Below are positions 17,018-25,219 of a stretch of 33,199 bases of DNA, piece after piece. The translations under genes and the position numbers were made by a program. The stretch comes from Streptomyces sp. Ru71 (lineage in GTDB: Bacteria > Actinomycetota > Actinomycetes > Streptomycetales > Streptomycetaceae), in assembly GCF_002920535.1 (NCBI RefSeq), contig NZ_PQSS01000080.1, positions 1 to 33,199 on the forward strand. Reading direction: 5' to 3'. Numbering within the stretch: position 1 is the first letter of the stretch; each line of letters opens with the position of its first letter. Below the pieces are notes generated by a model. It did no database searches, was not told the DNA's origin, and saw only the letters and a program-made list of their open reading frames with translations.

Positions 17018-18193
17018 ATGACAACGCGCCCCACCGCAGAGCTGACCGCAGACGAGGCCCGCCGCATCGCCCTCCGCGCCCAGGGCCTGCTCGGCACCCC
17101 GCCCTACGCCCGCCGCGCAGGCGCCCGCGGTGTCCTGCGCCACCTCGGCGCGGTCCAGCTGGACACCATCTCGGTCCTGGCCCGCTCCCACGAGCTCGTC
17201 CCCTACGCCCGCCTCGGCGCGGTCGGCCGCAAGACCGTCGAGGACGCCTACTGGACGGGCGCGCACGCCTTCGAGTACTGGTCGCACGCCGCCTGCATCC
17301 TCCCCATCGAGGAGTGGCCGCACTTCGCCTTCCGCCGCCGCGCCTACCGCAACCGCCCGCACTGGAACCACGAACTCCCCGAGGGCGCCTACGACCAGGT
17401 GATCAAGCAGCTCCGCGCCGACGGCCCCCTGACGGCGACGGAACTGGGCGGCGCGAAGAAGACGAACGACTGGTGGGACTGGTCCGGCACCAAGGTCGCC
17501 GTAGAGCGCGCCCTGATGTACGGCGAGGTGGTCTGCGTGACCCGCCGCGGCTGGAAGCGCGTGTACGACCTGGCCGAGCGCGCGGTCCCGGCCCAGCTGC
17601 TGCACGACGAGCTGGACGACACCGAGTGCGTACGCCGCCTGGTCCGCCAGGCCGGCGAGGCCCTCGGCGTGGGCACGCGGGCGGACATCGCCGACTACCA
17701 CCGGCTCAAGGGCGAGCAGGTGGACGCGGTGATCGCCGACTCGGGTCTGGTCCCGGTGACGGTGGCGGGCTGGGGCCGCCCGGCCTGGGCCGATCCGGCG
17801 GCCCTGGAGACCCCGCCGCGCGGCCGGCACCGCACCACGCTGCTGTCCCCCTTCGACTCCCTGATCTGGGAGCGGGCGCGCACGGAGCGGATCTTCGGCT
17901 TCACGCACCGCCTGGAGGCGTACGTCCCCAAGCCGAAGCGGGTCCACGGCTACTTCGCCATGCCGGTCCTGGCCGGCGGCCGCCTGGTGGGCCGTGTCGA
18001 CCCGGCCCGTGAGGGGCGCACCCTGGTCGCCAAGCAGGTGACCGTGGACGGCGGGAAGGCCGTGCCGGCGGTCGCCCAGGCCCTGGTCGAGGCGGCGTCC
18101 TGGGTCGACTGCACGGACGTGCGCGTGGAGCGCGTCGAGGCACCGGAGCTGCGCGAGCCGCTGGTGGCGGAGCTGGCCCGGCTGGTGGCCTGA
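17018..18193 (+). CDS. YcaQ/AlkX-like winged-helix DNA glycosylase (HTH_42)
   Basis: The 391-residue protein belongs to the HTH_42/AlkZ-YcaQ superfamily of DNA glycosylases that remove alkylated bases and unhook crosslinks. Residues 44-50 read GAVQLDT. The Q47-L48-D49 pattern matches the QxD catalytic motif described for YcaQ (AlkX), rather than QxQ of the antibiotic-resistance AlkZ enzymes. Later segments, including the ERIFGFTHRLEAYVPKPKR region near 290-310, also look typical. ATG 17018 lacks a Shine-Dalgarno but follows a TATCGT element. The gene ends 3 bp from the convergent response regulator with no hairpin between. Function in crosslink repair is inferred from family. Confidence 0.85.
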   Translation: MTTRPTAELTADEARRIALRAQGLLGTPPYARRAGARGVLRHLGAVQLDTISVLARSHELVPYARLGAVGRKTVEDAYWTGAHAFEYWSHAACILPIEEWPHFAFRRRAYRNRPHWNHELPEGAYDQVIKQLRADGPLTATELGGAKKTNDWWDWSGTKVAVERALMYGEVVCVTRRGWKRVYDLAERAVPAQLLHDELDDTECVRRLVRQAGEALGVGTRADIADYHRLKGEQVDAVIADSGLVPVTVAGWGRPAWADPAALETPPRGRHRTTLLSPFDSLIWERARTERIFGFTHRLEAYVPKPKRVHGYFAMPVLAGGRLVGRVDPAREGRTLVAKQVTVDGGKAVPAVAQALVEAASWVDCTDVRVERVEAPELREPLVAELARLVA

Positions 18194-18196
18194 CGC

Positions 18197-18946
18197 TCAC
18201 CTGATTTCGAGGATCTTCTCCCGCATCGCGTAGACCACGGCTTCCATCCTGGAGTGCAGCTGCAGCTTCTCCAGGATGTTGCGGACGTGGTTCTTCACGG
18301 TGTTCTCGGAGATGAACAGTTCCTTGGCGATGTCGCGGTTGTTCATCCCGGTGGCGACGAGCTTGAGCACCTCCAGCTCGCGGTCGGTGAGCCGGGGCGC
18401 GGGTACCAGCCGGCGCTCGTCGGTGCGCTGGATCATCGACTTGAACTCGGTGAGCAGCTTGGAGGCCATGGAGGGGCTGATCTGCGACTGTCCGTCGGCC
18501 ACCGCGCGAATGGCGGTGGCCACCTCGTCGGTCGAGATCTCCTTGAGGAGATAGCCGGTGGCACCCGCCTTGATCGCGTCGTAGAGGTCGGCCTCCTCGT
18601 CGCTGATCGTCAGCATGATGATCTTCGCGCTGGGCGCGACCTCCTTGATGGAGGTGCACGCCTCGATCCCGCCGCGCTTCGGCATCCGTACGTCCATCAG
18701 CACGATGTCGGGCAACAGGTCGGCGGCCTTCTCCACGGCCTCGGCGCCGTCCCCGGCCTCGCCGACGACCTGGATGTCCTCCTCGGCGGCGAGCACGATC
18801 TCCAGGCCGCGGCGGAAGAGGGCGTGGTCGTCCACGACCAGGACTCTGATCGGTTCGTCGCGTGAAGAGCCCGCCGCCTCGGGACCCATGCCGACGACGC
18901 CGTCCTCGGCATGGTCGTCCCGCATCGGTCCGAAGGTGTCCGCCAT
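18197..18946 (-). CDS. Orphan LuxR/NarL-family response regulator
   Basis: The 249-residue protein has a receiver domain with the acidic pair in VLVVDDHALF (near 36-45) and a phosphoacceptor Asp85 in VLMDVRMPKRGG. A switch Thr lies in IMLTIS, a Lys in YLLKEI, and a LuxR-type helix-turn-helix (about 186-249) contains LTDRELEVLKLVATGMNNRD. The start at ATG 18946 is fixed by GGGGGAGGA six bases away; longer in-frame starts upstream lack such a site. About 30 residues of acidic/polar leader precede the receiver. No histidine kinase is adjacent, so its partner is unknown. It sits inside the otherwise conserved hpf-secA interval. A dyad at 19000-19028 lies in its leader. Confidence 0.93.
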   Translation of the reverse strand: MADTFGPMRDDHAEDGVVGMGPEAAGSSRDEPIRVLVVDDHALFRRGLEIVLAAEEDIQVVGEAGDGAEAVEKAADLLPDIVLMDVRMPKRGGIEACTSIKEVAPSAKIIMLTISDEEADLYDAIKAGATGYLLKEISTDEVATAIRAVADGQSQISPSMASKLLTEFKSMIQRTDERRLVPAPRLTDRELEVLKLVATGMNNRDIAKELFISENTVKNHVRNILEKLQLHSRMEAVVYAMREKILEIR

Positions 18947-18999
18947 CGTTCCTCCCCCTGAAGGCTGTGGCCTGTGGTCCTGTGCCATCGCCAACCCAA

Positions 19000-19028
19000 G
19001 GCAACGACCCACCGGTTGAGCCGTTGCC
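19000..19028. promoter_or_regulatory. GGCAACG-N15-CGTTGCC dyad upstream of response regulator
   Basis: Perfect 7-bp inverted arms (19000-19006 and 19022-19028) lie about 54 bp upstream of the start. The same arms with a spacer one base longer precede the DJ-1 gene at 10142-10171. Possibly a binding site for this regulator or another dimeric one. Confidence 0.4.
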
Positions 19029-19100
19029 GCCATGATTCCATGCCCCGGTGACAACGCGGTGAGGTGCAGGCGGGCGAAGAGGGCGCACACCGGTGCAACA

Positions 19101-19142
19101 CCGGTGCCCCTGGGGGCGCACACCGCGCTCCAGGGGCACCGG
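19101..19142 (-). terminator. Terminator hairpin after hpf
   Basis: Arms CCGGTGCCCCTGG (19101-19113) and CCAGGGGCACCGG (19130-19142) are perfectly complementary over 13 bp with a 16-base loop. The hairpin begins 21 bp after the hpf stop and separates hpf from the response-regulator gene. No T-run follows, as is usual in Streptomyces. Confidence 0.82.
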
Positions 19143-19163
19143 CCCGGCTGTCATGCGCCTGGG

Positions 19164-19856
19164 TCAACCGCCCAGCGAACCGCCCGCGTCAGGGGAGGGT
19201 GCCTCGGTGACCATCGTGTCGGTCCTGAGGTGGATCACGCCGTAGTCGTAGGCGTGACGCCGGTAGACGACGCTGGGCTCCTTGGTCTCGGAGTCGACGA
19301 AGAGATAGAAGTCGTGGCCGACCAGTTCCATCTCGTAGAGGGCCTGGTCGAGCGACATGGGGGCGGCGACGTGGGTCTTCTCGCGCACCACGAGGGGGCC
19401 GTCGCCCTGCACCTCAAGCGAGCCGATCTTCTTGGTGGGCACGCTGTCCGGTTCCTCCGCCGGGACCGGATGGCCGTTTCCGTTGAGCGTCGCGACGCCC
19501 GGGACGTGGTTGGGGACCTCTGCTGCCGTGATCCGCTTCGCGCCGCGCCGGGTGAACCGCTTGTCGTGCTGCTTGCGCAGTCGGGCTTCCAGCTTCTCCG
19601 CCGCCAGATCGAGTGCCGCGTACGGGTCGTTGGCCGCTGCCTCTGCCCGGATCACCGGACCGCGGGAGCGGAGCGTGATCTCCACTCGGTCGCAGCGGTC
19701 GGCCTGTCGGGGGTTGGGCTCCTTGGACACCTCGACGTCGAGGCTGATCACCTTGGCATCGAGCTTCTGGATCTTGTCCAGCTTCAGCTTCTCGGCCACG
19801 TGCTTCCGGAACCGCTCGGGCACCTCGGTCTTGCGGCCCTTGACGACGATGTCCAC
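19164..19856 (-). CDS. hpf: Ribosome hibernation-promoting factor, long form
   Basis: The 230-residue protein inactivates ribosomes by promoting 100S dimers under starvation or stress. The N-terminal YfiA/HPF domain (about 1-100) begins MDIVVKGRKTEVPERFRKHV. A variable linker follows, and the C-terminal dimerisation domain (about 165-225) contains MSLDQALYEMELVGHDFYLF and VYRRHAYDYGVIHL. The start is GTG 19856 with GGAG six bases before it. Upstream in-frame sequence is not conserved-looking. The gene has its own 315-bp upstream region with an OmpR-type direct repeat and its own terminator. M. tuberculosis Rv3241c holds the same position. Confidence 0.95.
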   Translation of the reverse strand: MDIVVKGRKTEVPERFRKHVAEKLKLDKIQKLDAKVISLDVEVSKEPNPRQADRCDRVEITLRSRGPVIRAEAAANDPYAALDLAAEKLEARLRKQHDKRFTRRGAKRITAAEVPNHVPGVATLNGNGHPVPAEEPDSVPTKKIGSLEVQGDGPLVVREKTHVAAPMSLDQALYEMELVGHDFYLFVDSETKEPSVVYRRHAYDYGVIHLRTDTMVTEAPSPDAGGSLGG

Positions 19857-20171
19857 GCAGAACTCCGTTCCCGGATCGCCCCGCTTCACTGGCGGAGCAT
19901 CTCCCTTTTGCACCAGGCTCCGGTCAGCCCCGGAACCTCGGACTCGGTGACTTTCACCTCCTCCTCCCCCAAGGGCAAGATCTACACCCCCTGTGCTGCG
20001 GATGATTACCCAAAACCCGCTGCACGGCATTCGGAAACGAGGGGCATGGCCTGCGGCTTTCCCTCACAACCGAACATATCTCGCCCGGCAGGATGTCGTC
20101 ACCCTCTACTGCGGTGTACCTCCGTTCAGGTGAATTACCCACTCATTACCTGCAACGACGTAAGTTCGCAG
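19857..20171 (-). promoter_or_regulatory. 315-bp hpf upstream region
   Basis: This region is noticeably less GC-rich than its surroundings and holds no credible gene. It should contain the hpf promoter and leader. TTACCC (GGGTAA on the minus strand) occurs at 20006-20011 and 20135-20140 and resembles the -10 of SigB-family promoters. No matching -35 at proper spacing was found, so no promoter is called. A run GGGGGAGGAGGAGGTGAAAG on the minus strand (near 19953-19972) is purine-rich, but no ORF starts there. Confidence 0.5.
20134..20150 (-). promoter_or_regulatory. Direct repeat ATTACC-N5-ATTACC upstream of hpf
   Basis: Two identical hexamers (20134-20139, 20145-20150) are exactly 11 bp apart, GGTAAT-N5-GGTAAT on the coding strand. 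Direct repeats in 11-bp phase are the usual binding format of OmpR/PhoB-type regulators, and MtrA of that family is encoded nearby. They lie about 280 bp upstream of the start codon. Confidence 0.45.
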
Positions 20172-21011
20172 TCAGTTCCGGTTTAATTCGAAAGCATCAG
20201 GAGGAGCGGCGACCACCGCCGCGCAGACGACACGGCCCGCGCGGTTCTCGCCCGGCATTCCCCACCCCACGTGCGCCCGATCCGGTCTCCCTTCCGGCAC
20301 TGTGGCCCCGCGTTCCTCTCGTCCTTCCCCACCGGCGCGCGCGTACACGGCCGACACGCCGCAATCACGCACCGCCCGCGCCGCCTCCGTCAGCGAGGCG
20401 CCCGTGGTCATCAGATCGTCGACCAGCACGACGGGCCCCTGCCCGAGCAGCCGGCCGCCCCCGGGCACGACCGTCAGCGCGCCCGCGAGATTGGCCAGCC
20501 GCTGTCCGGAGTCCAGCCCCGCCTGGTCGGCGACCGCCCGCCGCTGCCGCAGCACCGCCGCCACCCGGACCGGCATCCCGCCCCGGCGCAGCTCCCCGGC
20601 CGCGGCCAGCGCGATCCGCCGTGCCGGGTCGTGCCCACGCGCCCGCACCGCCGCACGCGATGACGGCACCGGCACCAGCAACACGCGCCCGGCCACGCCC
20701 ACGTCGTGCGCGCCCGCCCGGTCCAGCCCGGCCCGTACCGCCCCGGCCAGCGCCTCGCCCAGCGGCCGTGCCAGAGCCAGCGCGCCGCGCTCCTTGTGCG
20801 CAAGCAGCAGCGCCCGCACCTCGTCCGCGTAGCGCGCCGCCGCGTGCACGGCCGGCAGGCCGGACGGCTCCGCCGCCGGTCGGACCCGGCACGGCGCGGC
20901 CCCGCTCAGAGCCGCATGGCAACGAGCGCAGAGCACCGCACGAGGCCGTCCGCAGCCGGCGCACTCCGCCGGCAGCACCAGGTCGGTGAGGTCCTGCCAC
21001 CACCCCCGCAT
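20172..21011 (-). CDS. ComF-family phosphoribosyltransferase-like protein
   Basis: The protein is about 279 residues. The N-terminal zinc-finger-like motif CAGCGRPRAVLCARC has two CxxC pairs. The C-terminal phosphoribosyltransferase domain contains the PRPP-binding loop VVLVDDLMTTGASL. This is the ComFC/GntX family; ComFC acts in DNA uptake in competent bacteria, while its role in actinobacteria is undefined. The C-terminal tail from about residue 220 is extended and Gly/Arg-rich. The start is uncertain: ATG 21011 (MRGWWQDLTDLVLPAECAGC) fits the family; an in-frame start 16 codons further up exists. The gap of 114 bp to lpqB suggests possible co-transcription with mtrAB-lpqB. M. tuberculosis Rv3242c is the positional counterpart. 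Confidence 0.88.
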   Translation of the reverse strand: MRGWWQDLTDLVLPAECAGCGRPRAVLCARCHAALSGAAPCRVRPAAEPSGLPAVHAAARYADEVRALLLAHKERGALALARPLGEALAGAVRAGLDRAGAHDVGVAGRVLLVPVPSSRAAVRARGHDPARRIALAAAGELRRGGMPVRVAAVLRQRRAVADQAGLDSGQRLANLAGALTVVPGGGRLLGQGPVVLVDDLMTTGASLTEAARAVRDCGVSAVYARAGGEGREERGATVPEGRPDRAHVGWGMPGENRAGRVVCAAVVAAPPDAFELNRN

Positions 21012-21125
21012 ACGACCACTGTGCCAAGCCCGCCAAGCCCCGGCCACCCCTGTGGACAACGCCCTGTGGAAAACTCCCGACGGCCCCGGGGGCCCCGGGG
21101 AACACCCCGACCGGCCGCCCGGTGA

Positions 21126-22982
21126 TCAGCCCGGATACACCGGCGCCGTGCCGCTCTTGACCAGCTTCTGCCACTGCGCGCCGCTCGGCAGCCGCACGAT
21201 GCCGTCCTCGCCGGAGTACGCCACCAGCGGCACCCGGTCGTCCTCGGAGGCGGCGACCGCCTCCACCCCGGACAGCGCGGCGGGCGGCGGCCCCTCCGGC
21301 GTGGAGCCGTCGACCTGGGCGTACCGCATCTGCTGCACGCCCCCCGCCTCGCGCCCCACCACCACGAGCCGGCCGTCGCCGGACCACGACATCGCCGTGA
21401 TCTCCTCCAGGCCCGGCGCGGCGGAGCGCAGTTCGAGGACGGACACCGCCGGCCGGCCTGCGTCGGCCCCGGCGGCGCCCTTGTCGTCGGAGTCGGAGCG
21501 CTGGATCCGCCCCACGAGCAGCGACTGCTTGCCGTCCTTCTCCACGACGAGCGCGATCCGCACTCCGTCGGCGGCCACCCGTGCCTCCCGGATGCGCCCG
21601 CTCAGCCCGGGAAGGGCCACGTCCACCGGTGTGCCCGCGCCCTGCTGCAGCAGCCACAGGTGCCGATGGGCCGGGTCGCTGTCGGCCACCCACAGGTCGC
21701 CGTGCGCGTCCCAGCTGGGCGTCGTCAGCCGATTGGCCGGCGTGCTGCCGTGGCTGGTGACCACCGCACCGCCGAGCGAGCCGCTGGAGACGAGCGAGCC
21801 CACGTACAGCGCGCTGCCGTCGCTGCTGACCCCGGCCGCCTCGCGCTCGTCCCGTGACACGGCCGCCGCCCGCAGCGGCTGCACGCCCTGCCCCAGCGCC
21901 CCCGGCACCGGCTCGGCCCGGGTGCCGCCGGCGCCGGTGGCCAGCCGCACCAGCCGCGCCCGTTCGTCGATGAAGTACACGTAGTCGGGGTGGGCGGTCG
22001 CTCCGCGCGCTGCCACCGCCTCGGCCTGGTCGGTGGTCAGGGAGCACAGGTGCCGGCCGGCGGAGCGCAGCTCGACCTCGCTCACCGTGGGCGTCACGTA
22101 CTGCAGGGTGAACAGCAGCTGCGCCGCCATCTCGTCGCACCGCTCCCGGCCGACGTGCGCGGCCTTGTCGTTGAGCGGCACGGTCAGCTTGTTCTGGTCG
22201 TCCGGCGCCAGCGCGGCCGTCCCCTTGGCCAGGTCGGTCCCGGTGGGGAAGCTGGAGCGGACCACCGGCCGCAGCCACGAGGTCGGGCCCCGCAGCACCG
22301 AGCGCACGGCCTGCGTCATCGGGTCCACGCGCTCGCGTACGTAGACGGGGTCGGCGACCGCCGTGGTCTGCCCGTTCGCGGCGACCGCGTTCGAGGCGAA
22401 GTAGTACTTGTTGACGGACATGTAGTTGCGCTGGAAGTCCGACTTGCCCATGACCACTCCCTGGGGCGGCCCGTCGATGCGCCACTGCTGCGTCTTGTCG
22501 TCACGCGACAGGTGCACCGTCTGCCGGTAAGGCCCGTCGGTGGGCTTGTACGACTGCTGCGCGTCCACCGTGGCGACCCGGGTGCCGCTCAGTGTGAAGG
22601 TGGCGTCGTCACCGTCCACCCGGCTGTCGGAGCGGGCGGCCTGCATGCTCGGCCCGTCCTGGAGCACCGTGGTGGCCCGGCCCGGCTGCCAGGACCGCGC
22701 CGCCTCGGGCGTCAGATACTGCCGTGCCGTCGCATAGCCGGGATCGTCGCTGGTCAGCGCCTCCAGAAAGCCCTGGAGGATGTCCGCCGGCGGTGCACCT
22801 TCGGCGGGCGGCATCGCGAAGACCCGCACCTGCGAGTCCTGCCGGGGTGTGGACTCCACCCCGCGCAGATCCCCGCTGTCGGGCATCGACGCGCACCCCG
22901 CCAGCAGTACGGCACCACAGGCGGCGTACGCCACCGCACGCGCCGGCGTGCGCCGGGCGCCCCCCTCGCGGTCAGCGCCCAC
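21126..22982 (-). CDS. lpqB: Lipoprotein LpqB, MtrB partner
   Basis: The 618-residue secreted lipoprotein has a signal sequence ending in the lipobox LLAGC, with Cys30 the lipidated residue. A GerMN-type domain (about 200-330) and a C-terminal beta-propeller-like region (about 330-610) follow. In mycobacteria LpqB binds the sensor region of MtrB and modulates MtrA signalling. GTG 22982 is chosen because GGGGAGG stands six bases before it. It overlaps the mtrB stop by 11 bp, so the two are translationally coupled. The larger upstream frame is the shadow of the mtrB tail. Confidence 0.95.
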   Translation of the reverse strand: MGADREGGARRTPARAVAYAACGAVLLAGCASMPDSGDLRGVESTPRQDSQVRVFAMPPAEGAPPADILQGFLEALTSDDPGYATARQYLTPEAARSWQPGRATTVLQDGPSMQAARSDSRVDGDDATFTLSGTRVATVDAQQSYKPTDGPYRQTVHLSRDDKTQQWRIDGPPQGVVMGKSDFQRNYMSVNKYYFASNAVAANGQTTAVADPVYVRERVDPMTQAVRSVLRGPTSWLRPVVRSSFPTGTDLAKGTAALAPDDQNKLTVPLNDKAAHVGRERCDEMAAQLLFTLQYVTPTVSEVELRSAGRHLCSLTTDQAEAVAARGATAHPDYVYFIDERARLVRLATGAGGTRAEPVPGALGQGVQPLRAAAVSRDEREAAGVSSDGSALYVGSLVSSGSLGGAVVTSHGSTPANRLTTPSWDAHGDLWVADSDPAHRHLWLLQQGAGTPVDVALPGLSGRIREARVAADGVRIALVVEKDGKQSLLVGRIQRSDSDDKGAAGADAGRPAVSVLELRSAAPGLEEITAMSWSGDGRLVVVGREAGGVQQMRYAQVDGSTPEGPPPAALSGVEAVAASEDDRVPLVAYSGEDGIVRLPSGAQWQKLVKSGTAPVYPG

Positions 22983-25218
22983 GAAAGGCCTCCCCTTGTC
23001 TGTCCGAGTCATCGCTGCGGGCACCGGCGGCATCGGCCGGGGCCACGGCGGAACCCGCGCGCCCGGCGCCCTCCCCCTGGTCCGCGGCACCCGCCCCACG
23101 GCCCTCACCAGAGCCTGTTCGGCCGGCGCCGGCCTCGGCGGAGCCCGTCCGGCCCGCGGCACCGTCCTTGCGGCTCCCGGCGGAGCCCGTCCAGGCCGCC
23201 GCGTTCCCGGCGCGGCCCTCGGCGGGCTCCCCACCGGCCGCCGCACCATCCTGCCGCGGCGCACCGCAGCCGGGCCGGGGCACCACGCGCGCGCCGTTGC
23301 CGGGCAGCGCCGTCGGATCGGCGGTGGGCGCGGAACCGGCCTGACGCGGCGGGATCGGCGCCCGGCCGGACAGAGCCGGCCGCTGTTCGCCGGCCGGCTG
23401 GGCCGGCACTGTCGCGGTCTTCTCCCCGCCACGCGCCGAGCCGCCCTGCTCCAGCCCTCGGTTGCGCCGTGAGTCCTTCGGTTCCAGCGGTATCGGCGAG
23501 CCCCGCAGCGGCTCGTCCGCGGTCCTCGGCAGCGTCAGCCGGAACTGCGAACCGCCACCCGGCTCACCCCACGCCTGCAGCCAGCCGCCGTGCAGCCGCG
23601 CGTCCTCCAGGGCGATCGACAGGCCCAGGCCCGTACCGCCCGTGGTACGCGCGCGTGCCGGGTCGGCCCGCCAGAAGCGGCTGAACACCCGGGTCGCCTC
23701 GCCCGGCTTGAGCCCGACGCCGTAGTCGCGCACGGCGACCGCGACCGCCCCGCCCGCCGCGGCGAGCTTGACCACCACGTCCTTGCCCTCGCCGTGCTCC
23801 ACCGCGTTGACGACCAGGTTGCGCAGAACCCGCTCCACACGCCGGGCGTCGGCCTCGGCGACCACCGGCTGCTGGTCGCCGACCACGCGGATGTGCGTGC
23901 CCTTGCGCTCGGCGAGCGGCTCGGCCCCGCTGACGACCCGCCGCACGACGTCACGCAGGTCGATCGGCTCCGCCTCCAGGGCTGCCGCGCCCGCGTCGAA
24001 ACGGCTGATCTCCAGCAGGTCCGCGAGCAGCGACTCGAACCGGTCCAGCTGGTCGGCGAGCAGCTCCGCCGACCGCGCGGTCACCGGATCGAAGTCCTCG
24101 CGTGCCTCATGGATGACGTCGGCGGCCATCCGCACCGTCGTCAGCGGCGTGCGCAGCTCGTGCGATACGTCGGAGACGAACCGGCGCTGCATCCGCGACA
24201 GGTCCTCCAGCTGGCTGATCTTCTGCTGGAGGTTCTGCGCCATCTTGTTGAAGGCCTCACCGAGCCGGGCGATGTCGTCCTCGCCGGTGACCTTCATCCG
24301 TTCCTGCAGCCGCCCCGCCGACAGCCGCTCGGCGATCCCGGCCGCCATCCGCACCGGCGTGACGACCTGCCGCACCACGAGCCAGGCGATGGCCCCGAGG
24401 AGTACGACGACGAAAAGCCCGGCGGTCGCCAGCGTGCCCTTGACCAGGCTGAGCGACTTCTCCTCCTGGGTGAGCGGGAAGAGGTAGTACAGCTGGTACG
24501 GGTCGCTGTTGGGGTCGTTGACCTGCTTGCCGATGACCAGCGCGGGCTGCGAGGGACGGCCGTTGCTGTAGACGATGCGCGTGTAGCTCTGCGCCGCGCC
24601 CGTGCTGGAGTCGACCCGCTCGCGCAGGGCGACCGGCACGCTCTCCGACGGGCTGACGAACCCGGACGCGCGAGGGCCGAGCCCGCCCGCGCTGCCGGCA
24701 CCGGTGGGCAGCGTGACCACGTCGAACGCGCCCTGCCCACCACTGGCGAGGGACGAGACGAGATTGCTCATCCACTCGATGACGTTCTGCGAGGGACGCG
24801 TGTCGACGCCCGTGCCGTCGTCCGTCCCGGCCGCCGCCTCGTCGGCCTTCTGCTTGGCCACCGCGAAACCGCCCGCGGCCTGGCTCTGCGAGGCCTTCAC
24901 CTTCGCCTCCAGCAGGCCGTTGCGGACCTGCCCGATGACGACGAAGCCGAGCAGCAGCACCACGCCGAGCGACATCAGCAGCGTGGTGGCGACGACCTTC
25001 AGCTGGATGTTGCGCCGCCACAGCCGCATCACCGGCAGCAGCGGGCGCCGTATCCAGCGCATGAACAGCCGGATCACGGGGCTGCCGTGCACCCCGCCCT
25101 GCAGCAGGCCGCCCTCCAGCAGCCGTGCCCAGCGGGAGCGGAGCGTCCTGCGGCCGACAGGCCGCCCGGCGCGGACCCCGGACCGGCCGGGTGCCGAGGC
25201 GGCACTGTCCCTGGACAT
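22972..25218 (-). CDS. mtrB: Sensor histidine kinase MtrB
   Basis: The 748-residue membrane kinase phosphorylates MtrA. A basic cytoplasmic N-terminus (1-70) is followed by TM1 (about 75-97), an extracytoplasmic sensor (98-260), TM2 (262-284) and a HAMP domain (285-338). The H-box VSHELRTPLT contains His353, the N-box is LRNLVVNAVEHGEG (465-478), G1 is DYGVG (498) and G2 is GGTGLGL (527). The catalytic domain ends near 565. About 180 residues of Gly/Ala/Arg/Ser/Pro-rich low-complexity tail then follow. The start is ATG 25218, one base after the mtrA stop, although GTG codons exist upstream. The operon order is mtrA-mtrB-lpqB. The tail looks disordered. Confidence 0.97.
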   Translation of the reverse strand: MSRDSAASAPGRSGVRAGRPVGRRTLRSRWARLLEGGLLQGGVHGSPVIRLFMRWIRRPLLPVMRLWRRNIQLKVVATTLLMSLGVVLLLGFVVIGQVRNGLLEAKVKASQSQAAGGFAVAKQKADEAAAGTDDGTGVDTRPSQNVIEWMSNLVSSLASGGQGAFDVVTLPTGAGSAGGLGPRASGFVSPSESVPVALRERVDSSTGAAQSYTRIVYSNGRPSQPALVIGKQVNDPNSDPYQLYYLFPLTQEEKSLSLVKGTLATAGLFVVVLLGAIAWLVVRQVVTPVRMAAGIAERLSAGRLQERMKVTGEDDIARLGEAFNKMAQNLQQKISQLEDLSRMQRRFVSDVSHELRTPLTTVRMAADVIHEAREDFDPVTARSAELLADQLDRFESLLADLLEISRFDAGAAALEAEPIDLRDVVRRVVSGAEPLAERKGTHIRVVGDQQPVVAEADARRVERVLRNLVVNAVEHGEGKDVVVKLAAAGGAVAVAVRDYGVGLKPGEATRVFSRFWRADPARARTTGGTGLGLSIALEDARLHGGWLQAWGEPGGGSQFRLTLPRTADEPLRGSPIPLEPKDSRRNRGLEQGGSARGGEKTATVPAQPAGEQRPALSGRAPIPPRQAGSAPTADPTALPGNGARVVPRPGCGAPRQDGAAAGGEPAEGRAGNAAAWTGSAGSRKDGAAGRTGSAEAGAGRTGSGEGRGAGAADQGEGAGRAGSAVAPADAAGARSDDSDRQGEAFRGR

Positions 25219-25219
25219 G

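Noticed and set aside
20006..20140. SigB-type promoter(s) for hpf from GGGTAA on the minus strand
   Set aside because: No GNNT-like -35 at 14-16 bases from either GGGTAA, so a promoter call would rest on six bases only.
19954..20142. 62-codon minus-strand ORF upstream of hpf
   Set aside because: No ribosome site at its GTG and no conserved-looking sequence. It overlaps probable control sequence.
21081..21100. G/C-run hairpin after lpqB
   Set aside because: CCCC and GGGG runs pair in several ways but leave almost no loop; not convincing as a terminator.
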